64,000 bases of DNA, taken from Spirillospora albida (GTDB lineage Bacteria > Actinomycetota > Actinomycetes > Streptosporangiales > Streptosporangiaceae). The notes beneath the pieces are model-generated. The model had not been told where the DNA came from and did not search any database. It saw only the letters and a list, made by a program, of their open reading frames with translations. The translations under genes were made by a program, and so were the position numbers. The stretch lies in contig NZ_JOFJ01000014.1 of NCBI RefSeq assembly GCF_000718255.1, forward strand, positions 255,417-319,416, read 5' to 3'. Below are positions 1-13,500 of this stretch, one piece after another; positions within the stretch are counted from its first letter, which is position 1, and each line of letters starts with the position of its first letter.

Positions 1-2872
<2,872 letters not shown>

Positions 2873-2873
<1 letters not shown>

Positions 2874-4550
2874 TATTTGGCCCTCCACGCGCTCTGCAGC
2901 TTGTCGATCTCGCTCTGGTCCAGGTCGACGAGAAGGTCGGACGGGGTGAACCCGCCGCCGGACCCGTCCGCCGCGACATGCGCGACCAGGCCGCGCAGCG
3001 CCGTGAACCAGCCCTCCGCCAGCTCCCGGACGGCGTCCTCGTCCAGCAGGCCGCCGGGCCACGTCCAGGTGGCGGACAGCTCCGGCCCGCCCGGCAGATC
3101 CCGGGTGATCGCGTTGATCTCCAGGACGTGCGCGACCGGCATCCGCGGGTCCTCCCCGGGGGGCGGCTCCTCCGGAGCGATCGACCAGTCGCCGCCCTCG
3201 TCGCCGGGCGCGACCCGGCCGAGGTAGTTGAACGCGATCTGCGCGGCCGGGAGGCCGGCCAGCTCCTGCGCCGCGTCCTCGTCCAGGTGGCGGAGCAGGC
3301 CGTAGCCGATGCCCTCGGGGGTGGCGCGCAGCTGCTCCTTCACCTTCTTGACGGCGGTGCCGACGACGGGGCCGCCGTCCCGGACCTCGGTCCAGTCGGC
3401 GCCGCCCGCGTCGAGGCGCACCGGGTGGATGGTGGTGAACCAGCCGACGGTGCGCGACAGGTCGGCACCGGGGACGGTGTCTTCGCGGCCGTGGCCCTCG
3501 AGGTCGATGAGCACGTCGGTGCCGCGCCCGCCCGCGCCCCGGCGGCGGCGCCACTGCGGGACCGCGAGGGCGAGGCCGGTGAGCAGGACGTCGTTCGCGC
3601 GGCCGTGGAACGCGGCGGGCACGTCGGCGAGCAGCGGCCCGGTGACGTCGGCGGGCAGCGTGACCGTCACCGACCGGGCGCGCTCCGCGAGGTCCGTGCC
3701 CGGGTCGAGGGCGCGGTCGGCGAGCGGCTGCGGCCTGCCGTCGGCGATGTCCAGCCAGTCCTCCAGGACGTCCTCGCCGGGGACGGCGGTGGTGAGGCGC
3801 TGCGCCCAGCGGCGGAACGAGGTCGGGACGGGCTCGAGGTCTCCCCCGGCCCAGGCCGTGACCAGGTCGGGCAGGACGATCCGCCACGACACGCCGTCCA
3901 CGACGAGGTGGTGGAGGACGACCAGCAGGCGGCCCTGCTCGGCGCCCGCGTCGAACCAGACGAGCTGCGCCACCGTCCCCGCTCGCGGGTCGAGGCGGTC
4001 GCGGGCCGCCGTCGCCTGCTCGGTGATCACCGAGGCGAGCTTGTCGGCGTCCAGCCCGGCGACGTCGACGCGGGTGACGAGGTCGGCGGCGTCGACCGCG
4101 CCGGCCGGCCGGACGACGGGCTGCCAGCGATCATCACCGACGTCCAGGCGCAGGCGCAGCATGTCGTGGTGGTCGAGGACGGTCCGCAGGGCGTCCGCCA
4201 GCCGCTCCACGCCCAGGGCGGGCGGGGTGCGGAGCAGCATCGACTGGTGGAAGCCCGCGATACGGGACGCGTCGCCGCCCACCCGGTCGCGCAGCCACGC
4301 CACGATCGGGGTGACCGGCACCGGGCCGATCCCCGCGCCGGGCGCCTCCCGCTCGAGCTGCTCGCCCTCGCCGACCGGCTGTGCGATCGCGGCCAGCTCC
4401 GCCACCGTCTGGTGCTGGAACACCTCGCGCGGCGAGATCACCAGGCCGGACCGGCGGGCGCGCGACACCAGCTGGATAGCGATGATCGAGTCGCCGCCGA
4501 GGTCGAAGAAACCGTCGTCGACGCCGACCCGCTCCAGGTTGAGGACCTCG
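2873..4550 (-). CDS. NRPS carrier-epimerase (T-E) segment, out of frame with the preceding A domain
   Basis: This frame encodes a carrier domain with the GGDSI form typical of carriers before epimerases, then an epimerization domain with HHLVVDGVSW and a C-terminal NYLGR motif. It should be the end of the large synthetase that starts at 15369, converting the module 4 residue (probably Thr) to the D form. At about 4550 the reading frame of the A domain is lost: the A domain text ends at AELRR and the carrier text resumes at EVLNLERVG one frame over, with roughly 60 residues including the A10 lysine motif missing. A GTG at 4468 could start a separate protein, but it lies inside the carrier domain after the phosphopantetheine serine, so such a product would carry no intact carrier. 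Either a true disabling deletion or a mis-assembly of repetitive NRPS sequence explains this. Confidence 0.75.
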
Positions 4551-7500
4551 GGCGGCGCAGCTCGGCGGAGTCGGTGCCGGAGCCGACGACGTAGGCGACG
4601 AGGCGGTCGTCCCGGACGATCACCGCGGCGTCGGCGACCGCCTCATGGCGCGTCAGGGCCGCCTCGATCTCGCCCAGCTCGATCCGGAACCCGCGCAGCT
4701 GAACCTGCTGGTCGCTGCGGCCCAGGTACTCAAGGCGACCGTCGGTCAGCCAGCGGCCGACGTCGCCGGTCCGATACATGCGGGTGCCGGGGGCGCCGAA
4801 CGGGTCGGCGACGAACCGCTCGGCCGACAGCCCGGGACGGTTCAGGTAGCCGCGAGCCAGGCCCGCGCCCGCGACGTAGATCTCGCCGACGACGCCCGGT
4901 GCTACCGGCTGGAGGCGGTCGTCCAGGACGTAGAGGCGCAGGTCTGGGATTCCCGTGCCGACGACGCTGCCGGGAGCGGTCGCGGCATAGGCACGGTCGA
5001 GCGCGATGTAGGAGACGTGAACCGTTGTCTCGGTGATCCCGTACATGTTGACGAGCGTCGGAGCGTTCTCGGCGTGACGGGAGTACCAGTCCTCAAGCCG
5101 GCCCAGCTCCAGGGCCTCACCACCGAACACGACATAACGCAACGCCAGATCGCGTCCCGGATCGTCCTTGTCGGCCGCCATCAACTGATAGAACGCCGAC
5201 GGCGTCTGGTTCAGGACCGTGACCTTCTCGGCTTCGAGGAGGCTCAAGAACTCTGCGGGGGTGCGCGAGGTCAGGTACGGGACGACGACAAGGCGGCCAC
5301 CGTACAGCAGCGGCCCCCACAGCTCCCACACCGAGAAGTCGAACGCATAGGAGTGGAACAGCGTCCACACGTCGTCCGGGCCGAAACCGAACCACTCCTC
5401 CGTCGAGCGGAGCAGCCGCACCACGTTCTGATGCGGGACCACCACACCCTTGGGACGACCCGTCGAACCGGAGGTATAGATCACGTACGCCGGGTTGTCC
5501 GGCGAGATCTCCACATCCAGGTTCGTATCGTCGTAGCCGTCGGCGTCGATGTCCTCCGGACCCAGCGTCAGGATGGGCTCGGCGTCCTCGACCATGTACG
5601 CGATCCGGTCCGCCGGGTAGTCGGGGTCGATCGGAACGTACGCCGCGCCCGCCTTCAGGACGGCGATGATCGCCACGACCAGCTCGGCCGAACGCGGAAG
5701 AGCGAGCGCGACGAACTGCTCAGGGCCAACACCACGCTCGACCAGACGACGCGCCAGACGATTCGCCTTGGCGTTCACCTCCGCATACGTCCACGACACA
5801 CCCTCGAACGACACCGCCACCGCACCCGGGCGCACCGCCGCCTGCGCCTCGAACAGCGCCGGGATCGTGGTGCGGTCGACGGGCGCGGCCTCGCCCCCGG
5901 CCCAGTCGCCGAGGATGACCGTGCGCTCCGCCTCGCCGAGGACGTCGGCCGCGCCGATGGGGGCGTCCGGCTCGGCGAGGAGGGCGGTGAGGAGGCGCTC
6001 GAACCGGGCGACGAGCGTCCGGGCGGTGGACGGGTCGTACAGGTCGAGGGCGTACTCCAGCTCGCCGTCGAGACCGCCGTCCCGCTCGGTGAGGATCATC
6101 AGCAGGTCGAAGCGGGACACGCCGGCGTGCAGCGGCTCCACCTCGGCGCTGAACCCGGGCATCTCCAGCCGCGCCTCGGGGTTGTTCTGGAACGTCAGGC
6201 CGACCTGGAACAGCGGGTGCCGGGCCAGGTGGCGCGGCGGGTTGAGGACCTCGACCAGCCGCTCGAACGGCACGTCCTGGTGCGCGTACGCGGCGAGGTC
6301 GGTCTCCCTGACGCGGGCGACGAGGTCGCGGAAGGCCGGGTCGCCGGACGTGTCGGTCCGGAACACCAGCATGTTGACGAACATGCCGACGAGGTCGTCG
6401 AGGGCCTCGTCGGTGCGACCCGCGATCGGCGACCCGATCGGCACGTCCGTCCCCGCGCCGAGCCGCGTCAGCAGGGCGGCGAACGCGGCCTGCGCGACCA
6501 TGAACGGGCTCGCGCCGGTCTCGCGGGCGAGGGCGAGCAACGCGTCGTGGACCTCGGGGCCGAGGCGGAAGCGCTCCGTCCCGCCCCGGTAGGTCGCCTC
6601 CGCCGGGCGCGGCCGGTCCGCCGGCAGCCGCAGCTCCTCCGGCAGCCCCGCGAGCGCCTCCCGCCAGTAGGCGATCTGACGGGAGATCAGGCTGTCCGGG
6701 TCGTCCTCCGAACCGAACAGGTCCTGCTGCCAGAGCGTGTAGTCGATGTACTGGACGGGCAGCGGCGCCCACTGCGGCCCGGCCCCGGCCGCGCGGGCCG
6801 CGTAGGCGGTGATGACGTCGCGGGCGAGCGGCGCCATCGACCAGCCGTCGCCGCCGACGTGGTGCATCAGCAGCAGCGCGACGTGCTCCTCGGGGGCGAC
6901 CCGGAACAGGTGGGTGCGCAGCGGCGGCTCGGCGGAGATGTCGAAGGCGTACCCGGCGGCCATGGCGAGCCGCGTCGGCAGCTCCGCCTCGGTCGTCTCG
7001 ACGACCTCCAGCTCGGGGCGGGCCGCGGCCGGGTCCAGGACGAGCTGGCGGGGCGTCCCGTCGTGGTCGGGCAGGACCGTGCGGAGCGTCTCGTGCCGCG
7101 CGACGACGTCGCCGATCGCGGCGCGCAGCGCGTCCTCGTCGAGGGCGCCGCGGATCCGCAGCGCGGTCGGCATGTTGTAGGTCGCGGACGGCCCCTCGAA
7201 TCGGCCGAGGAACCACAGCCGCTGCTGCGCGTACGACGGCGGTACGACGGCGGGCCGCTCGCGCGGCTCCAGCGCCGGGCGGGCCGCGCCCTCCTGCGCG
7301 CCGAGGAGCGCGGCGAGCCCGGCGACGGTCGGGGCCTCGAACAGGGCGCGGACGGGCAGCTCCACGTCCAGGGCGCGGCGGACGCGGCTGACGACCCGCA
7401 TCGCGATGAGCGAGTTGCCGCCGAGCGCGAAGAAGTCGTCGTCGGCGCCGACGCGCGACACGCCGAGCAGGTCGGCGAAGACGGCGGCGACGGCCTCCTC

Positions 7501-10500
7501 GCAGGGGCCGGACGGCGCCCGGTACGCGGTCGCCGGGGCGATCGCCAGATCGGGCTTCGGCAGCGCCCTGGTGTCGACCTTGCCGTTCGGGGTGAGCGGC
7601 ATCTCGTCCAGGACGACGACGGCGGCGGGCACCATCGACTCGGGCAGGTTCGCCCGGACGTGCGCCCGCAGCTCCTCCGGGTCGACGGCCCGGCCGGGCG
7701 CGGCGACGACGTAGGCGACGAGCCGCTTGACCGCCGGTTCCGCCACCGGGGCGGCGGACGGGCGCAGTCCCTCGGCGCCCGGCAGGTCGAGCCCGCCGAC
7801 CGTGACGGCCGCGCCGGACGCGACGGCGGCTTCGAGCGTGCGCCGGAACCACCCGGCGAGCTTCGCCGCGGTGGCCGGGTCGAACAGGTCGAGCGCGAAC
7901 TCCAGGGTGCCGGCGAGGGCGCCGGTCCCGTCGCGGGCCTCCTCCAGCATGAACTCGAGGTCGAACTTCGACACCCCGGCGTCCACCGGCTCGACGGCGA
8001 CGTTCAGGCCGGGCAGCTCGACGCTCGCCTCGGGGTTGTTCTGCAAGGTCAGCATGACCTGGAACAGCGGATGCCGGGACAGCGACCGCACCGGGTTCAG
8101 GACCTCGACGAGCCGCTCGAACGGCACGTCCTGGTGGGCGTAGGCGGCGAGGTCGGTCTCCCGGACGCGGGCCAGCAGCTCCGCGAACGAGGGGTCGCCG
8201 GAGGTGTCGGTCCGCAGCACGAGCGTGTTGACGAACACGCCCACGAGGTCGTCGAGGGCCTCGTCGGTGCGGCCCGCGATCGGCGACCCGATCGGCACGT
8301 CCGTCCCGGCGCCGAGGCGGGTGAGCAGCGCGGCGAGCGCCGCCTGCAGCACCATGAACAGGCTGACCTGGTGGTCGCGGGCGAGGTCGCGCAGCGCCTC
8401 CGCGAGGTCCGCCGGGACCTCGAACGCGACCTGGGCGCCCCGGTAGGACGCCCGCTCGGGACGCGGCCGGTCGGTGGGCAGCGCGATCGCGTCGGGCAGC
8501 CCGGCGAGGGCGTCCCGCCAGTACGCGATCTGGCGGGCGGCGAGGCTCGTCCCGTCCGCCTCGGAGCCGAGGAGGCCGCGCTGCCAGAGCGCGTAGTCGG
8601 CGTACTGGACGGTCAGCGGCTCCCAGTCGGGGGCGCCGCCGTCGCGCCGCGCGAGGTAGGCGGTGATGACGTCGCGGGCGAGCGGCGCCATCGACCAGCC
8701 GTCGCCGGCGATGTGGTGCAGGACGAGGAGCAGCAGGTGCTCGTCCTCGCCCAGCCGGTACAGGTGCGCGCGGACGGGCGGCTCGGCGGCGAGGTCGAAG
8801 CCGCGCGTCGCGTCCGCGAACAGGGCCTCGCGCAGGTCGCCGGCGACCTCGCCGATCGTGAACGGCGGCTCGGCGTCCGCCGCGTCCAGGACGATCTGGT
8901 GCGGTTCGCCGTCGGCGTCGCCGAACAGCGTCCGCAGCGACTCGTGGCGGGCGACGACGTCGCGGAGCGCGGCGCGCATCGCGTCGTAGTCGAGGGCGCC
9001 GGTGAGCCGCAGCGGGATCGGCATGTTGTAGGTCGCCGTCGCGCCTTCGAGGCGGTTCAGGAACCACAGCCGCTCCTGCGCGTACGACACCGGCAGCGGC
9101 TCCGGGCGCGGCGCGGGCCGCAGCGCGGGCCGCGCCGCCTCCGCCGAGGCGGCGATGTGCGCGGCGAGCCCGGCGACGGTCGGGGCCTCGAACAGCGCCC
9201 GGACGGGCAGTTCCACGCCCAGCGCGGCGCGGGCGCGCGCCACGACCCGGGTGCCCTTCAGCGAGTCGCCGCCGAGGTCGAAGAAGCCGTCGTCGATCCC
9301 GACGCGGGGCAGGCCGAGGACGTCCGCGACGATGCCGCAGAGGATCTCCTCACGGGCGTCGCGGGGGCCGCGCGCGGTGAGGGCGGCGGCGAAGTCCGGC
9401 TCGGGCAGCGCGGACCGGTCCAGCTTGCCGTTCGGGTTCAGCGGGAACGCGTCCAGCACGACGATCGCGGACGGCACCATGTAGTCCGGCAGCGACGTCG
9501 CGACGAACGCGCGCAGCGCGGCGGCGTCCACCGGACCGCCGACGACGTAGCCGACCAGGGCGGTGTCGCCCGCCGCGTCCCTGCGCGCCACGACGACGCT
9601 CTGCGAGACGTCCGGGTGCGCGGCGAGCGCGGTCTCGATCTCGCCGAGCTCGATCCGGAAGCCGCGCACCTTGACCTGGTGGTCGAGGCGGCCGAGGTAC
9701 TCGATGTGCCCGGCCCGGTTCCAGCGGACGAGGTCGCCCGTCCGGTACATGCGCTCGCCGGGCCCGCCGAACGGGCACGCGACGAACCGGTCGGCCGACA
9801 GCGACGGGCGGCGCAGGTAGCCGCGCGCGAGCCCGTCGCCCGCCACGTACAGCTCGCCCGGAACCCCGACCGGGACCGGCTGCAGCCTCTCGTCCAGCAC
9901 GTACGCGCGGGTGTTGGCCATCGGGCGGCCGATCGGCGCGAACCCGTCGGTGTTGCCGTCGTCGTACCAGCCCGTCACGAAGACCGTGGCCTCGGTCGGG
10001 CCGTAGATGTTGGAGATCCGCGCGTCCGGCAGCAGCGCGCGGGCGTCCCGGACGAGCTGCGGCGGCAGCGCCTCGCCGCCGAACGCGACGTCCCGCGCGT
10101 CCAGCCGGAGGCCCCCGCGCTGCAGCAGCACCGCGAACGCCGACGGGACGCCGCTGATCAGCGAGCCCTGCCAGCCGCCGCGCTCGGCGACCTCCAGCAG
10201 GTCCCGGACGACCTCGATCTCGCCGCCGACCGTCAGCGGCACCAGCCACTCGAACACCGACACGTCGAAGTTCAGCGACGTGGAGAACAGGACGCGGGTC
10301 ATCCGCTCCAGGCCGTAGCTCGCCATCGCCTCGGCGCAGAAGTCGACCACGTTCGCGTGCGAGATGACGACGCCCTTGGGGCGGCCCGTCGACCCCGACG
10401 TGTAGATCACGTACGCCGGGTTCGCGGGCCGCAGCGGGCGGACGCGGTCGGCGTCGGTGAGGTTCCCGTCCGGCGCGCCGTCCAGGGAGAGGGCGTCCAG

Positions 10501-13500
10501 CTCGACGCGGGGCGTGCCGCCGGGCAGGTCGGCGCCGCTCGTGGTGATGACGCAGGCGGGGGCCGCGTCGTCCAGCATGTAGGCGATGCGGTCGGCCGGG
10601 TAGGCGAGGTCGATCGGCTGGTACGCCGCGCCCGCCTTCAGCACGGCCAGCGCCGCGACGATCAGGTTCCCGTCGCGCGGGAGGGCCAGCGCGACGAAGT
10701 CCTCGGCGCCGACGCCGCGCGCGACGAGGTGCCGGGCGAGCCGGTTCGCGCGCGCGTTCAGCGCCGCGTAGGTGAGCTCGGCCTCGCCCGCGATGACGGC
10801 GGTCGCGTCGGGCGTCCGGGCCGCCTGGACCTCGAACAGGTCCGGGACGGTCGCGGACGGCGTGGGCAGCGCCGTCGCGTTCCACTCCTCCAGCAGGAGG
10901 GCGCGCTCCGCGCCGTCGAGCAGGTCGACCGTGCCGATGGGCCGGTTCGGGTCGTCGGCGACCTGCGTCAGGAACCGCTCCAGCCGCGCCGACATCGCCG
11001 CGGCGGTCTCCGCGTCGAACAGGTCGAGCGCGTACTCCAGCTTGCAGGCGATCCCGGCCGGGCCGCCGCCGGCGTCCCGGCGCTCGTCCACGAGCAGCGC
11101 CAGGTCGAAGCGGGACGTGCCCGGGTCGACCGGCTCCACCGCCACCGTCAGGCCGGGCAGCTCCACGCGCGCCGACGGGTCGTTCTGCACGGAGATCATC
11201 ACCTGGAACAGCGGGTGCCGCGCCATCGACCGCTGCGGGTTCAGGACCTCGACCAGCCGCTCGAACGGGACGTCCTGGTTCGCGAACGCCGCGAGGTCGG
11301 TGCGGCGCACGCGGGCCAGCAGCTCCGCGAACGCCGGGTCGCCGGAGGTGTCGGTGCGGAGCACCAGCGTGTTGACGAACACGCCGACGAGGTCGTTCAC
11401 CGCCTCGTCCGCGCGGCCCGCGACCGGGGACCCGATCGGGATGTCGGTGCCCGCGCCGAGCCGCGTGAACAGCCCGGCCAGCGCGGCCTGCAGCACCATG
11501 AACAGGCTGGCGTCGTGGCGGCGGGCCAGCGCGGTCAGCGCGGCGTGCAGCTCCGGCGACAGGGTGAAGGAGTGCTGCGCGCCCCGGTACGTCGCGCGGG
11601 CGGGCCGGGGCCGGTCGGCGGGCAGCCCCAGCTCCTCCGGCAGCCCCGCGAGCGCGTCGCGCCAGTACGCGATCTGCCGGGCGAGGACGCTGCCCGGGTC
11701 GTCCTCGTCGCCGAGGACGTCCCGCTGCCAGATCGCGTAGTCGGCGTACTGGACGGGCAGCGGCGCCCACTCCGGCGCGCGGCCCTCGGCGCGGGCGGCG
11801 TAGGCGGTGATGAGGTCGGTCGCGAGCGGCTCCATCGACCAGCCGTCGCCGGCGATGTGGTGCAGGACGAGGAGCAGGAGGTGGTCGTCCTCCGCGACGC
11901 GGAAGACGTGCGCGCGGACCGGCAGGTCGGTGGCGAGGTCGAAGCCGCGGGTCGCCGCCTCGAACACGGCCTCGTGCAGGCGGTCCGGGCCGCGGTCGGA
12001 CACCTCGGGTTCGGCGGCGGCCTCGTCCGGCGCCAGGATCCGCTGGTACGGCTCGCCCTCGATCTCGGTGAACACCGTCCGGAGCGACTCGTGGCGGGCG
12101 AGCATGTCGCGCATCGCGGCGCGGACGGCGTCCAGGTCGAGCTTCCCGGTCAGCCGCAGCGGGATCGGGATGTGGTAGGTCGCGGAGGGGCCCTCGAGGT
12201 CCTGGATGAACCAGAGGCGCCGCTGCGCGTACGAGACCGGGACCGGGTCGGGACGCTCGGCCGGGACGAGCGGGGGCGGCGCGTCCCGCCCGGCGCTCTC
12301 CTCGATGAGGCCGGCGAGGGCGGCCACGGTCGGCGCCTCGAACAGGGCGCGGACGGAGAGGTCCACGCCGAGCGCGGCGCGCGCCCGGGACACGACGCGG
12401 GTCGCCTTCAGCGAGTCGCCGCCGAGGTCGAAGAAGCCGTCGTCGACGCCGACCCGCTCCACGCCGAGCACCTCGGCGAACACCGCGCAGAGCAGCTCCT
12501 CGCGGGCGTCGCGGGGCGCTCGGCTCTCCGCCGACGCGGCGAAGTCGGGGGCGGGCAGCGCGGCCCGGTCCAGCTTGCCGTTCGGGTTCAGCGGCATCGC
12601 GTCCAGCACGACGACCGCGACCGGGACCATGTACTCGGGCAGGGACGCGCCGGCGAACCGCTTCAGCTCGGCCGGGTCGACGCCCTCCCCCACGGCGTAG
12701 CCGACCAGGACGGTGTCGCCGGCCGCGTCGCGGCGGGCCACCACGACGCTCTGCGACACGGCCGGGTGCGCGTCCAGGACGGTCTCGATCTCGCCGAGCT
12801 CGATCCGGAAGCCGCGCACCTTGACCTGGTGGTCGAGGCGGCCGAGGTACTCGATCCGCCCCTCGGGGCTCCAGCGGACGAGGTCGCCCGTCCGGTACAT
12901 GCGCTCGCCCGGCGCCCCGAACGGGCACGCCGTGAACCGGTCGGCGGACAGGCCCGGCCGGTTCAGGTAGCCGCGCGCCAGGCCGCTCCCCGCGAGGTAC
13001 AGCTCGCCCGGGACGCCCGGCGGGACGGGCTTGAGCGCCGCGTCCAGCACGTACGCGCGGGTGTTGGCGATGGGGCCGCCGATGGGCGCGTGCCCCGCCG
13101 CGTTCCCGTCGTCGTACCAGGCGGTGGCGTAGACGGTGGCCTCGGTGGGGCCGTAGATGTTGGAGATCCGGGCGTCCGGCAGCAGGGCGCGCAGGTCCCG
13201 GACGAGCTGCGCGGGCAGCGCCTCGCCCGCGAGGACGACGTCGCCCGCCGCGAGGTCGAGCCGGCCGGTCGCCAGCAGCGCCGCCATCGCCGACGGGACG
13301 CCGCTGATCAGCGAGCCCCGCCGGCCTCCGCGCTCCGCGACGTCCAGGAGGTCCCGGACGACCTCGACGCGTCCGCCGAGGGTGAGGGGGGTCAGCCACT
13401 CGAACACCGACACGTCGAAGTTCAGCGACGTGGAGAACAGGACGTCGGCGAGGCGCTCGGGGCCGAAGTCCTCGCGCGCCCACGCGCACAGGTCGACCGC

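Noticed and set aside
4438..4550. Treating the last 38 residues of the large NRPS ORF as a real C-terminal tail
   Set aside because: Shifting frame restores an exact carrier-domain sequence (DDGFFDLGGDS), so the tail is out-of-frame carrier DNA.
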